Shown here: positions 33,917 to 42,458 of the stretch, one piece after another
Layout: the number at the start of each line of letters is the position of its first letter
Position numbering within the stretch: position 1 is the stretch's first letter
NCBI RefSeq assembly: GCF_026017845.1
Contig: NZ_CP100416.1
Span: forward strand, 92,722-156,721
Direction: 5' to 3'
DNA: 64,000 nucleotides
From: Amycolatopsis mediterranei
GTDB taxonomy: Bacteria > Actinomycetota > Actinomycetes > Mycobacteriales > Pseudonocardiaceae
Program-made: the position numbers and the translations under genes
The notes under the pieces: generated by a model
What the model saw: only the letters and a program-made list of their open reading frames with translations
Told to the model about the DNA's origin: nothing
Database searches by the model: none

Positions 33917-34954
33917 TTGCACCCGGGGCAGCCTCCCGCCGGGCAGCCGTACCCGCCCGGGTACTGGCCGCGCCAGGCGCCGCCGCCGACGGCCCAGCAG
34001 CTGCAGGGCCGGACGCTGGCCGCCCAGCCGGAGCCGTACCCCTACCACCGCCGTCCGGTGCACCGGCCGAAGCTGCGCTGGGTGGCCACCCCGCCGCCCG
34101 GAGCGTGGCCGCGCCGCCGCGTCGTGGCGCCCGAGCCGTACCTGGGCCCGCCGTCGTACCCGGTGCCGCCGCGCTGGGGGTTCCCGAACCTGGTCTGGCG
34201 CCGTCCGACGTCGGTGCCCGGCACGGCGTCCGACGAGGTCCGCCCGATCGACCGGGTGCCGGTGCTCAGCCGCAGCGTGGTCGTCGTCCTGTTCGCGTTC
34301 GCGGCGCTCGCCGTGGCCGCGGCGAGCGCGGAGATCTGGCGGTACGTGCTGCTCGTCCAGGGCCGCGAATCCGCGCTGTCCCGCTCGGTGGTGGCGTTCT
34401 CCGACGGCTTCGTGCTCACCGCGGGCCTGCTCGCCTCGATCCTCGCGCTGCTGCCCGCCGGGCTGTCGCTCTGGTGGTTGCTGGTCGCGCGCCAGGCGGC
34501 GGCGGACGTGTCGGGCGACGACCCGCCCCGCCCGGTGTGGCAGGTGCTGGTCGGCGTCCTCGTGCCGGTGGCGAACCTGCCGCTGGCGCTGTCGGTCGTC
34601 GGCGAACTCGAGCACGCGGTGCTGGGCCGCTCGCGGGACGTCCGGCCGAAGCCGTCGCGCCGGGTGCTCGTGTGGTGGGGCGCCTGGCTGCTCAACTGGG
34701 TTCTGCTGGGGGTGTCGATCTGCTGGCGTTTCCGCGACGACGTGCAGTCGATGGCCGACAGCGTCGTCCTGGTCGCGGTGACCGACCTTTCCGCGGCCGC
34801 GCTGGCGGTGATGACGGCCTTGGTGGTGCAGCGGTTCTCCGCGCTGCTGGCGCCGTCGGAGGCCCTTGCCGTGCGCGAGATGCGCGTGCTGAAGGTCCGG
34901 GGTGCGCCTGAGCCGGAGCTGCGGGCTTCGCGGCCGGCCGGCGCGGCGCGCTAG
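33917..34954 (+). CDS. DUF4328 membrane protein
   Basis: I place the start at TTG 33917, three bases after the rhodanese stop (LHPGQPPAGQPYPPGYW). The 345-residue protein has a cytosolic Pro-rich N-terminus (~120 residues) and about six membrane helices (from VVVVLFAFAALAVAAASAEIW). The family signature segments are WWLLVARQAAADVSGDDPPRPVWQVLVGVLVPVANLPLALSVVGELEHAV and WWGAWLLNWVLLGVSICW. The function of DUF4328 is unknown. Its TAG stop shares the CTAG with the stop of the TetR gene on the other strand. Confidence 0.82.
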   Translation: MHPGQPPAGQPYPPGYWPRQAPPPTAQQLQGRTLAAQPEPYPYHRRPVHRPKLRWVATPPPGAWPRRRVVAPEPYLGPPSYPVPPRWGFPNLVWRRPTSVPGTASDEVRPIDRVPVLSRSVVVVLFAFAALAVAAASAEIWRYVLLVQGRESALSRSVVAFSDGFVLTAGLLASILALLPAGLSLWWLLVARQAAADVSGDDPPRPVWQVLVGVLVPVANLPLALSVVGELEHAVLGRSRDVRPKPSRRVLVWWGAWLLNWVLLGVSICWRFRDDVQSMADSVVLVAVTDLSAAALAVMTALVVQRFSALLAPSEALAVREMRVLKVRGAPEPELRASRPAGAAR

Positions 34955-35541
34955 TAGCCGCCGTAGGCCGGTTCCAGCTGGTCGAACGCCTGTTCCGCGA
35001 TCGGCCAGAGCTCCTCGACGATCGCTTTTTCGTTCTCGAGGGTCCGGTCGAAGACCTCCTGGAAGAGCACGCGCAGGACCGTCGCCAGGTGGGCGGCGGC
35101 GAGCGTGGGGCTGAGTTCTTCTTCGGGGTGGCGGCGGATGAGGAGGTCGACGAGCGCCGTCTCGCGCTCGCGGTGCATCTCGTGCAGCGCGTTCGTCAGG
35201 ATCGGGCTCTCCTTGATCATCCGCACGAAGCCGGGGCCGGAGAAACCGACCAGCGCGTGTTCGGCGCCCAGCGCTTCGAAGTAGAGCTCGCGCGTGTCGT
35301 GGAAGACGCTGTCGCGGATCAGGGCGGCGGGCCAGGAGGTGAAGTCTTCCCGGATGTCGAAGACCAGGTCTTCCTTGCGCGGGAAGTGGTTCGTCACGGT
35401 CATCTTGGCGACCCGCGCCTCGGCGGCGATGTCCGCGATCGTCACGTCCTCGAAGCCGTTGCGGATGAACAGCCGCGTGGCCACGGCGGAGATGGTTCTC
35501 CTGGTCTCGTGCTTCTTCCGGTCGCGGAGTCCCTCGCTCAT
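34951..35541 (-). CDS. TetR-family repressor
   Basis: The 196-residue protein has an N-terminal TetR HTH (residues ~10-58: TRRTISAVATRLFIRNGFEDVTIADIAAEARVAKMTVTNHFPRKEDLV) and an all-helical C-terminal ligand domain. It is divergent from the MFS-Mca gene pair, and the 95-bp gap contains three related palindromes, so it most likely represses that operon and itself until a toxic ligand is bound. Confidence 0.92.
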   Translation of the reverse strand: MSEGLRDRKKHETRRTISAVATRLFIRNGFEDVTIADIAAEARVAKMTVTNHFPRKEDLVFDIREDFTSWPAALIRDSVFHDTRELYFEALGAEHALVGFSGPGFVRMIKESPILTNALHEMHRERETALVDLLIRRHPEEELSPTLAAAHLATVLRVLFQEVFDRTLENEKAIVEELWPIAEQAFDQLEPAYGGY

Positions 35542-35554
35542 GGCGTCACTCTAC

Positions 35555-35618
35555 TGGGTCGGACCCAAGATTGTGCTTGACCCAACGAGTGGGTCGGACC
35601 TAATCTGAGGTTCGACCT
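35555..35618. promoter_or_regulatory. Three TetR-type operators
   Basis: TGGGTC-G-GACCCA at 35555-35567 is a perfect 13-bp palindrome. A near copy, TGGGTCGGACCTA, is at 35590-35602, and a shorter relative, AGGTTCGACCT, at 35608-35618. They fill the divergent gap between the TetR and MFS genes, with centres 35 and 17 bp apart. Confidence 0.75.
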
Positions 35619-35636
35619 AATCACCTGGGGGTGTGC

Positions 35637-36983
35637 ATGACAACGGCAGTCCGGCCGGATGCGGCGCTGTGGCGGCTCGGCGGTGTGCTGATCATGGGCG
35701 CGGTGCTGTCGATCCTCGACGCGACGATCGTGACCGTCGGGATCGGCTCGATCGCCCACGACCTGGACAGCCCGCTGACCACGGTGCAGTGGGTGGCGAG
35801 TGCGTACCTGCTCGCGGCCTCGGCGGCGATCCCGCTGTCGGGCTGGCTGACCGACCGCTTCGGCGGCCGCGCGGTCTGGCTGGCGGCGGTGGCGATCTTC
35901 ACCGCGGGCACGCTGCTGTGCGGCTTCGCCTGGTCCGCGCCGGCGTTGATCGCGTTCCGGGTGCTGCACGGGCTGGGCGGCGGGCTGATGCAGCCGGTCG
36001 GGCAGGCGGTGTTCGCACAGGCGGCGGGTCCGGCGCTGGGCCGGATGATCGGCGTGATCACCCTGCCGGCCACGGTGGCCCCGGTGCTGGGCCCGATGCT
36101 CGGCGGTGCGCTGGTGGCGGGCTTGGGGTGGCGCTGGATGTTCTTCGGCATCGTCCCGCTGGGCGTGGCGACGTTCCTCTGCGCCCGGCGGCTCCTCCCG
36201 GCTCCGGCGCCGGGCGGCGTGCCTGCCGCGTTGGACGTCCGGGGGCTCGCGTTGCTCTCGCCCGGCCTCGGCGCGTTCGTCTACGGCTTGGCCGAGGGTG
36301 TGGTCGTCGCCTGGGTGGCCGGGGCCGCGCTGCTGCTGGCGTACGGCGTCCACGCGTCCCGAGTGGCTTCGCCGGTGCTCGAGCTGGCGCTGTTCCGGAA
36401 CAAGGGGTTCGCGGTCGCGAGCGCGAGCACGTTCCTGCTGGGAGCGTCGCTGTACAGCTCGATGCTGCTGCTTCCGCTGTACTACGAGCAGGTCGAGCAG
36501 GCGAGCGCGTTGCGGGCCGGCCTGCTGCTGGCGCCTCAGGCACTCGGCTCGGCGGCAGTCATGCTGGCGAGCGGCCGGCTCTTGGCCCGCTTCGGGCCGC
36601 GGCGCACGATGCTGGCCGGGATCGCGCTGTCCCTGCTGGGCACGATCGCGTTCACCCAGCTTGGCTCGGCCCCCGGCGGTGCCCTGCTGACGCTGTCCCT
36701 CCTGATCCGCGGCGCCGGGCTGGGCGCGGCGACGGCACCCGGCATGACCACGCTGTACGGCTCGCTGGAGCGGTCCCACATCCCCCGGGCGGCGAGCGCG
36801 TTCAACGTGGTCAACCGGATCGGCGGCTCGCTGGGCACCGCTCTGCTGGCCGCGATCCTCCACAGTGAACTCACGGCCGCCCCGGCCCCGGCGGCGTTCG
36901 GCACCACGTTCACGTGGGCACTGGCGCTTTCGGCGCTGACCTTGATCCCCGCACTTTTCTTCCCCCAGAGGAGCACCCGGTGA
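35637..36983 (+). CDS. MFS exporter, DHA2 type
   Basis: The 448-residue membrane protein is a drug:proton antiporter of the EmrB/QacA kind: the first helix ends in SILDATIVTVGIGSIA, motif A is GWLTDRFGGRAVWLAAV near residue 75, and the motif-C-like segment is VIAFRVLHGLGGGLMQPVGQAVF. Start ATG 35637. The stop overlaps the GTG start of mca (GTGA), so the two are translationally coupled. Together they suggest export of electrophile products after mycothiol conjugation. Confidence 0.9.
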   Translation: MTTAVRPDAALWRLGGVLIMGAVLSILDATIVTVGIGSIAHDLDSPLTTVQWVASAYLLAASAAIPLSGWLTDRFGGRAVWLAAVAIFTAGTLLCGFAWSAPALIAFRVLHGLGGGLMQPVGQAVFAQAAGPALGRMIGVITLPATVAPVLGPMLGGALVAGLGWRWMFFGIVPLGVATFLCARRLLPAPAPGGVPAALDVRGLALLSPGLGAFVYGLAEGVVVAWVAGAALLLAYGVHASRVASPVLELALFRNKGFAVASASTFLLGASLYSSMLLLPLYYEQVEQASALRAGLLLAPQALGSAAVMLASGRLLARFGPRRTMLAGIALSLLGTIAFTQLGSAPGGALLTLSLLIRGAGLGAATAPGMTTLYGSLERSHIPRAASAFNVVNRIGGSLGTALLAAILHSELTAAPAPAAFGTTFTWALALSALTLIPALFFPQRSTR

Positions 36984-37822
36984 CTTACCGCCTGTTGAGC
37001 GTCCACGCCCACCCGGACGACGAGTCCAGCAAGTGCGCGGCCACCCTGGCGCGCTATGCGGCTGAAGGCGTCGAGGTCCTGGTCGCCACCTGCACCGGCG
37101 GCGAACGCGGCGACGTCCTGAACCCGGCCCTCGACACGCCCGAGACGTGGGCGGACCTCCCGGCGATCCGCCGTCGCGAGATGGCCGCGGCCGCCGAGAT
37201 CTTGGGCGTCCGCCAGCGTTTCCTCGGACTGGTCGATTCCGGCCTCCCCGCCGAGGGCGAGCCCTTGCCCGAGGGCTGCTTCGCGGCCCTGCCGCTCTCG
37301 GAAGCGGCGGCGCCGCTGGTGGCGCTGATCCGCGAGTTCCGCCCGCACGTGGTGATCACGTACGACGAAACGGGCGGCTACCCCCACCCGGACCACATCC
37401 GCACCCACGAGGTGACGGTCGAGGCTTTCACCGCGGCCGCCGACCCCGCCCGCTATCCCGGCACGGGCGAGCCGTGGCAGCCGCAAAAGCTGTACTACCA
37501 GGCCACTCTGAGCCGCGCCTGGTTCCAGGCCCTGCACGAGGCAACCCTGGCCGCCGGCCTGGAATCCTCAATGGCCGAGGTCTTGAACGAACTCCCACCC
37601 GACAAATTCCCGGTAACGACCAAAATCCGCTGCGAGGCCCACTTCGCCACGCGCGACCGAGCCCTCTTGGCCCACGCCACCCAGGTAGACCCGGCCCACC
37701 CGTTTTTCGCCCACTCACGCGAAATCGAGCGCCAAGTCTGGCCCCACGAGGACTACCACCTCGCCCACCCCGCCCCAGGCCCCCACCTCGAAGAAGACCT
37801 CTTCACCGGAGTAACTCCATAA
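36980..37822 (+). CDS. mca: Mycothiol S-conjugate amidase
   Basis: The 280-residue PIG-L-fold metal hydrolase has the zinc motif HAHPDDESSKCAATLARYA at its start, ETGGYPHPDHIRTHEVT in the middle and a late His in the AHAT region. Its length and the whole KCAATLARYAAEGVEV segment fit Mca rather than the MshB deacetylase, though the two are close relatives. Mca cuts mycothiol conjugates of toxins to a mercapturic acid, which is then exported. It is overlapped by the exporter gene upstream. Start GTG 36980, preceded by AGAGGAG. Confidence 0.88.
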   Translation: MTYRLLSVHAHPDDESSKCAATLARYAAEGVEVLVATCTGGERGDVLNPALDTPETWADLPAIRRREMAAAAEILGVRQRFLGLVDSGLPAEGEPLPEGCFAALPLSEAAAPLVALIREFRPHVVITYDETGGYPHPDHIRTHEVTVEAFTAAADPARYPGTGEPWQPQKLYYQATLSRAWFQALHEATLAAGLESSMAEVLNELPPDKFPVTTKIRCEAHFATRDRALLAHATQVDPAHPFFAHSREIERQVWPHEDYHLAHPAPGPHLEEDLFTGVTP

Positions 37823-37840
37823 AACCCCCGCCACTCCACC

Positions 37841-37982
37841 AACCACCCGTAATGCCCCGCCAATCACGTGAGATGCCCCTCCAGTCACGCGAGATCCGCG
37901 CCCAATCACGTGACTTCCGCCTTCGATCACGCCAGTTCCACTCCGCATCAAGCGAGAGCCGTCCGGAATCACGCGAAACCGG
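37841..37982. repeat. Seven-unit array of 21-nt repeats (ATCACGCGTGAT core)
   Basis: Units start at 37841, 37862, 37883, 37904, 37925, 37946 and 37967, exactly 21 nt apart. The conserved 16 bases resemble AATCACGTGAGATGCC and decay towards the right; spacers are 5 C/T/G-rich bases. The consensus is the same as in the 33441-33498 array. The array fills the gap between the convergent mca and P450 genes. Confidence 0.88.
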
Positions 37983-37994
37983 AGCCGGCCCCCG

Positions 37995-39161
37995 TCACAC
38001 GGTGACCCGAAGCTCCCGCAACCCACGGATCACGAACTCCGGCCGCCTCGGCGGAGGGCCGGCCAGGCGCAACCCCGGCAGCTTCTCCGCCAGCGCACTC
38101 AGCGCGGCGGCGATCTCCACCCGAGCGAGAGGAGCACCCACGCAGTAGTGGATCCCCAGGCCGAACCCGAGGTGGGCGTTCGGCGTCCGGCCGATGTCCA
38201 GACGGTCCGGCTCGTCGAACACCTTCGGGTCGCGGGCCGCGGCACCCAGGAGTGCGCCGATCTTCTCGCCACGCGAAACGACATATCCGCCAATCGACAC
38301 GTCCTCGGTCGCCGTGCGCTCGAACAGCTGGAGGGGCGCGTCGAACCGGATCAGCTCCTCGACACACGAATCCAGAAGGGCAGGTGAGGCCAGCAGGCGC
38401 TCCCACTGATCCCGGTGCGTCAGCAGGGCCGTGATGCCGTTGCCGAGCACGTTGACCGTCGCCTCGTGGCCGGCCATCAGCAGCAGCACCGCGGTGGCCA
38501 CCAGCTCGTCCGGCGTCAGCTCGCTGCGGAGGAGGTCGCTGATGATGTCGTCGCCCGGTGCGTCCGCGCGGGTCGCGGCGACCGAGCGGACGTAGTCGAC
38601 GAACTCGGCCGCGGCCTGCTCGGCGGCGTCGCGTCCTTCCTCCGGCAGGTCGAACTCGTACATCTTCACGATGGCGTTGGACAGCTGGACCATCCGCGGT
38701 CCGTCGGTGCCGGGGACACCCAGCAGCTCGGCGATCACCGCGACCGGCAGCGGCTGGGCCAGGTGCTCGAGGAGGTCGGCACTGCCGTCGGCGGCGATGG
38801 CGGCCGCCAAGTCGTCGACCATGTGGGCGGCGAGCGTCGCGACCATCGGACGCAGCCGTTGCACGTGGCCGCGGCCGAAGGCGCCCGCGATCAGGCGACG
38901 CAGGCGGGTGTGCGCCGGCGGCTCGTTCTCCAGGAGGGAATTGCGGTGCAGCAGGTTGAACGAAGCGAACCGCTCGAGCGGCTGGGCGTCCTGCCAGATC
39001 CGGCCGAGGCCGCGGTGGCGCAGCACCGCCGACGACGCGGCGTGCGACACCGCGATAGCGAGGCCGAGCCCGTCGTGGAAATGAACCTCGCCACGTGAGC
39101 GGAGTGCGGCGAACGCCGGGTACGGGTTTTCGAGGAACGCGGGATCGCGGGGGTCGAACAC
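37995..39161 (-). CDS. Cytochrome P450
   Basis: The 388-residue soluble P450 has the oxygen-activating I-helix motif AGHEAT, the ExxR pair in CVEELIRFDAPLQ, and the heme-binding loop FGLGIHYCVGAPLAR with the Cys ligand. It is of the bacterial CYP107/CYP105-like size range; the substrate is not predictable. No ferredoxin gene is adjacent, so it must use redox partners from elsewhere. It runs convergently to mca, with the 21-nt repeat array between. Confidence 0.95.
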   Translation of the reverse strand: MFDPRDPAFLENPYPAFAALRSRGEVHFHDGLGLAIAVSHAASSAVLRHRGLGRIWQDAQPLERFASFNLLHRNSLLENEPPAHTRLRRLIAGAFGRGHVQRLRPMVATLAAHMVDDLAAAIAADGSADLLEHLAQPLPVAVIAELLGVPGTDGPRMVQLSNAIVKMYEFDLPEEGRDAAEQAAAEFVDYVRSVAATRADAPGDDIISDLLRSELTPDELVATAVLLLMAGHEATVNVLGNGITALLTHRDQWERLLASPALLDSCVEELIRFDAPLQLFERTATEDVSIGGYVVSRGEKIGALLGAAARDPKVFDEPDRLDIGRTPNAHLGFGLGIHYCVGAPLARVEIAAALSALAEKLPGLRLAGPPPRRPEFVIRGLRELRVTV

Positions 39162-39214
39162 GTCGGGAGACTAACCCTTCGATAGCGTCTGAAGCCGAGC
39201 CAGAGGAGGCAGCA

Positions 39215-40096
39215 GTGGGCAAGGGCGCGCGCAAGAAGGGTCCCAAGCAGGCATCGGACCGCAAGCCGAAGGTGCGCGACGTCTTCGTCGGCCAGCCGTT
39301 CGAAGGGCTGGCGGCGGAGCCCGAGCTGATCGCGCTGCGCGAGTTCGTGCCGTCCGCGACGGCCCAGCTCACCCTGGCCGACGGCGGTGACGTCACCCTC
39401 GGGACCGTGCTGCCCATGGCGGCGGCCGCGTTCGTCCGCTCGGACGGCCGGCGCTACCTCGGCCTGCAGGTGCAGACCCGTTCGTCCGACATCAGCCGGG
39501 ACCTCGGCCGGTCGCTGAAGTGGCTGCTCGACGCCAAGGAAGGCGACGTCCTCGGCGTGCCGGACACCACCACCCCGCCGTCCGCCGACGAGCACGCGCG
39601 GCTCCAGGACCTGCTGACCCCGGGCGCCGAGCTCGACGTCACGCTGCACCAGGACTTCGGCTGGTGGCTGCCGGAGGACGCGGACGCCACCGGTGACGTC
39701 GCCGTCTCCCTCGAGCGCGCCAACGCCGCGATCATGCCCACCGAACGGCTCGGCTCGGCTGCCTACTGGGTCCTCGCCGGCGAGAAGGCGCACCTGCGCT
39801 GGGTCCGGCCGGAGCCGGAGAACCTGCTGCTCCAGGCCCTCGCCCGGCTGTCCGCGGCCGGCGAGCTCGGCCTCGGCGAGGGCTCGCGCTACGCGGGCTC
39901 GTTCCGGGCGCACGGTCTGCTCGTCCCGGTCTGGGACCTCGACCCCGAGGCCCACGCCCGCGAGTGGGCGGAGGCGAAGGACGCCCTCGGCGCCCGGCTC
40001 GAGACGGCGTTGAAGTCGCTCGACGACGAGCCGCTGAACGCGACCGAGCGCCGGGCGCGGGACGGCCTCATCGGCCGGCAGCTGACCCTGCGCTGA
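39215..40096 (+). CDS. DUF5926-family protein
   Basis: The 293-residue protein starts at GTG 39215, after a clear AGAGGAGG; a longer frame upstream is not supported. It begins with a basic stretch (GKGARKKGPKQASDRKPK) and then a conserved soluble domain (VGQPFEGLAAEPELIALREFVPSATAQLTL ... ALKSLDDEPLNATERRARDGLIGRQLTLR). DUF5926 proteins are actinobacterial and sometimes labelled SecA-like; the function is unknown. The last 19 bases of the gene are part of a 32-nt tandem repeat that continues past the stop. Confidence 0.85.
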   Translation: MGKGARKKGPKQASDRKPKVRDVFVGQPFEGLAAEPELIALREFVPSATAQLTLADGGDVTLGTVLPMAAAAFVRSDGRRYLGLQVQTRSSDISRDLGRSLKWLLDAKEGDVLGVPDTTTPPSADEHARLQDLLTPGAELDVTLHQDFGWWLPEDADATGDVAVSLERANAAIMPTERLGSAAYWVLAGEKAHLRWVRPEPENLLLQALARLSAAGELGLGEGSRYAGSFRAHGLLVPVWDLDPEAHAREWAEAKDALGARLETALKSLDDEPLNATERRARDGLIGRQLTLR

Positions 40097-40271
40097 CCGC
40101 CCCGGCGAGCGGCTGGCCTCGCGCCAGCCGCCGTTGGCGAGCGGCTGGCCTTGCGTTGACCGCTGCCGGCGCGCGGCTGACCCTGCGCTGACCGCCGTCG
40201 GCGAGCGCCGGACCACCGGGCTGACTCGCTGTCGGTGGTGCCGGACGAACGCGTTGGCCGCCGTCGGCGAG
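40078..40271. repeat. Six-unit ~32-nt tandem repeat spanning the DUF5926 stop
   Basis: Units start at about 40078, 40110, 40142, 40174, 40206 and 40238. The middle steps are exactly 32 nt. A typical unit is CGGCTGACCCTGCGCTGACC followed by GCCGTCGGCGAG. A 21-base stretch (40081-40101, including the stop codon) recurs exactly at 40176-40196. The last units have decayed. The repeat fills most of the 290-bp gap to the DUF952 gene, where no gene is seen. Confidence 0.8.
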
Positions 40272-40386
40272 CGTCGGATCGTCGGTGCACGCCGCGGTCC
40301 TCCGCCCGCTCGATGAGCGTTCAACCAGGCATTATGTGGCGCACGAGACACCGCCGCCGGATCGCGGCGGTGGGACGATTCTCTGC

Positions 40387-40740
40387 GTGATACTTCACAT
40401 CTGTGGGGCGGCCGAGTGGGCCGAAGTGGCTGAAGACGGCGAGTACCGGCCGTCTTCACTGGGGGAAGTCGGGTTCATCCACTGTTCCGACTTCGGCACA
40501 GCCAACCTGCCGGCCAACATCCGCTACCGGGGTCGCACCGACCTGGTACTCCTCGAGATCGACCCGGCGAAGGTCGGCTCGCCGGTCCGCTGGGAAGACG
40601 GCGTTCCGCCGCATCCGGAGGGGATCTGGTTCCCGCACGTCTACGGCCCGATCCCGCACGCGGCGGTCGTCGGCGTGCACGAATTCCGTGAGTCCGAAGG
40701 CGGCGGTTTCCGGCTGCCCGACTCGCTCGCCCACCGCTGA
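40387..40740 (+). CDS. DUF952-family protein
   Basis: The 117-residue protein matches DUF952: ILHICGAAEWAEVAEDGEY, then SLGEVGFIHCSDF, then LLEIDPAKVGSPVRWED and WFPHVYGPIPHAAVVGV. The conserved His and Cys in FIHCS suggest a catalytic or binding site; the fold is related to glutathione-S-transferase-like or ADP-ribosyl-type small domains in some annotations, but the function is unknown. Start GTG 40387; the upstream extension to 40285 lacks similarity. Confidence 0.87.
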   Translation: MILHICGAAEWAEVAEDGEYRPSSLGEVGFIHCSDFGTANLPANIRYRGRTDLVLLEIDPAKVGSPVRWEDGVPPHPEGIWFPHVYGPIPHAAVVGVHEFRESEGGGFRLPDSLAHR

Positions 40741-40812
40741 CGTGGGCAGACAATCACCCGGCCGAGCGATCACGAACTCGGCTGGGAACGCGGGCAACCT
40801 GAGGGGGCTGTG

Positions 40813-41565
40813 ATGCGTGTTGGGGAGGAAAGCGGTTCGGCTTCCGGCTACCCGACCCCGATGGGAGGCGATACGGTGACCGCTGCGGCACCCGTCTTCA
40901 CCGGGGGAGATGCTGTGTCGACCGGTGACGATCCGACCGGCAGCCACGGCGGAACGGGTACCGGTGAGTGGATTGACGCCGGGCCGTGTCCGCCTGCTTT
41001 CGGCCGGATCGTCACCCCGGTGACCAGCGCAGGCCGAGGGAGGGCCGCGACGTTGCCTGGCGAGTTCGTCGACTTCGGCGACTTCGTGCAGGCCACCTTG
41101 CCGGGCTTGCTGCGGTACGGCCACGCGCTCACCGGAAACCCGCACGACGCGGCGGATCTGGTGCAGACCGTGCTGGAGAAGATCGGTTCGCGGTGGACCT
41201 ACGTCCACGAAAAGACGGGCGACCCGCTGGCCTACGTCCGCCGGTCGATGGCGAACGCGCACGTGAGCCGCTGGCGCCGGACGCGCCGCGAGAACCTCGT
41301 CGCGGACCTGCCGGACACCAGCCCGCACGTGCCGGCGGACCCGTTCGAGCACGAGCCGCTGTGGCGTGCGTTACGAACGCTGCCGCCGAGACAACGGGCC
41401 GTGATGGTGCTGCGTTACTACGAAGGTCTCTCGGAAGCGGAGATCGCCGGGGTCCTCGGAATCACCCAGGGCACCGTGAAGAGCCAGGCCAGCAAGGCGA
41501 TCGCGTCGTTGCGGATGAAGCTGAAGTCGGTCGACGGCGAAGGCGAAGGGAGTGGTGCGGGTTGA
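40813..41565 (+). CDS. SigE-family ECF sigma factor
   Basis: The 250-residue protein has an unusually long Gly/Thr-rich N-terminal leader (~90 residues), then a standard sigma core: region 2 FVDFGDFVQATLPGLLRYGHALTGNPHDAADLVQTVLEKI, and region 4 LPPRQRAVMVLRYYEGLSEAEIAGVLGITQGTVKSQASKAI. This is the SigE-family pattern frequent in Streptomyces and Amycolatopsis. ATG 40813 has GAGGGGG before it, but the real start may be an internal GTG or TTG nearer the core (e.g. 40876). It overlaps its partner gene by four bases (TTGA). Confidence 0.87.
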   Translation: MRVGEESGSASGYPTPMGGDTVTAAAPVFTGGDAVSTGDDPTGSHGGTGTGEWIDAGPCPPAFGRIVTPVTSAGRGRAATLPGEFVDFGDFVQATLPGLLRYGHALTGNPHDAADLVQTVLEKIGSRWTYVHEKTGDPLAYVRRSMANAHVSRWRRTRRENLVADLPDTSPHVPADPFEHEPLWRALRTLPPRQRAVMVLRYYEGLSEAEIAGVLGITQGTVKSQASKAIASLRMKLKSVDGEGEGSGAG

Positions 41566-42392
41566 ACATCTCCGAGGACGAACTGGAGCAGCGCCTGCGC
41601 GCGCTGTTCGCCGACGAGCGGCTGGACTTGCCCCCGCCGCCGGACGCCGGCACCGTCATCGTCACCGGTGCGCGGCGCCGTCGGCGCCGCCGCCACACCG
41701 TGCAGGCCGTGGCCGGGGTGGCGGCCGCCGTGGTCGCCGTCGCCGGTGGGCTGACCATGTTCCGGCTCCACACCGAGGACGGCACCGCCGTGATCTCCGT
41801 CCCGGGCACCGGAGCCGACTCCAAGCCACCCGAAAACCTCACGCAGGGCCGGCCGCCGGAGCCTTCGGCGCCCGGCCCGACCGGAACTCAGAGCATCCAG
41901 GCTTCCGCACCGCCGGGAGCGTCGACGTCGTCTCCGCCGCCGAAGCGGCCGTCGTCCGCCCCGTCGCCGTCCACGCTCGCCGCCGTGACCAGCGGACCGC
42001 TGCTCGCGGCCGACGGCTTCGGCAGGCTCAAGCTCGGCATGTCCGAGGCCGACGTGGCCGCGCAGACCATCACGCTCAGCGACGCGCAGGCCGGAGCCGG
42101 CTGCACCGTCTACAAAGCACAGGGCAGCGGGCTTCCCGCGTCCGCGAGCGTCGTCATTTCGAAGGCGGCCGGGCTCGTCGTCGTCACCCCGGACGTGGCC
42201 GCGCACACCGCCGAGGGCATCGGCGCCAGGTCCACCAAGGACCAGATCCTCGCCGTCTACCCCGCGGCCGAGGAAGAAACCGGCGGCGTGGTCGCCCCGG
42301 CCGGCCCTGCCGCCGAATACCACTTCCGGCTCGACCAGACCGGCGTCGTGCAGACGAGCCTGACGAGCCTCACCCAGGACTGCGCCGGCTGA
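41562..42392 (+). CDS. Membrane-anchored partner of the SigE-family factor
   Basis: The 276-residue protein starts at TTG 41562 (LNISEDELEQRLRALFADERLDL), overlapping the sigma stop. A basic run (ARRRRRRRH) precedes one membrane helix (~43-62, AVAGVAAAVVAVAGGLTMF). A Ser/Pro-rich linker follows, then an outer domain of ~120 residues (GFGRLKLGMSEADVAAQTITLSD ... SLTQDCAG) with two Cys that may form a disulfide. The short cytosolic N-terminus could hold the sigma factor, so an anti-sigma role is plausible; no classical zinc motif is present. Confidence 0.78.
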   Translation: MNISEDELEQRLRALFADERLDLPPPPDAGTVIVTGARRRRRRRHTVQAVAGVAAAVVAVAGGLTMFRLHTEDGTAVISVPGTGADSKPPENLTQGRPPEPSAPGPTGTQSIQASAPPGASTSSPPPKRPSSAPSPSTLAAVTSGPLLAADGFGRLKLGMSEADVAAQTITLSDAQAGAGCTVYKAQGSGLPASASVVISKAAGLVVVTPDVAAHTAEGIGARSTKDQILAVYPAAEEETGGVVAPAGPAAEYHFRLDQTGVVQTSLTSLTQDCAG

Positions 42393-42408
42393 GAGCCGGC
42401 CGCATGCA

Positions 42409-42446
42409 GAAACCCGGGCTGTCCACAGGGGGAGAGCCCGGGTTTC
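42409..42446. terminator. Bidirectional terminator between convergent genes
   Basis: GAAACCCGGGCT (42409-42420) pairs perfectly with AGCCCGGGTTTC (42435-42446), a 12-bp stem with a 14-base loop and A/T-rich ends on both sides. It lies between the stop of the sigma partner gene (+) and the stop of ferritin (-), and should end both transcripts. Confidence 0.85.
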
Positions 42447-42458
42447 GTGCTTCGTGTG

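Noticed and set aside
37715..38026. Minus-strand frame encoding 7-residue repeats (S-R/H-V-I type) over the 21-nt array
   Set aside because: Any 21-nt repeat gives a 7-residue repeat in all frames. There is no ribosome site, the units diverge without keeping the peptide, and at 33.4 kb the same frame runs antisense to the rhodanese gene.
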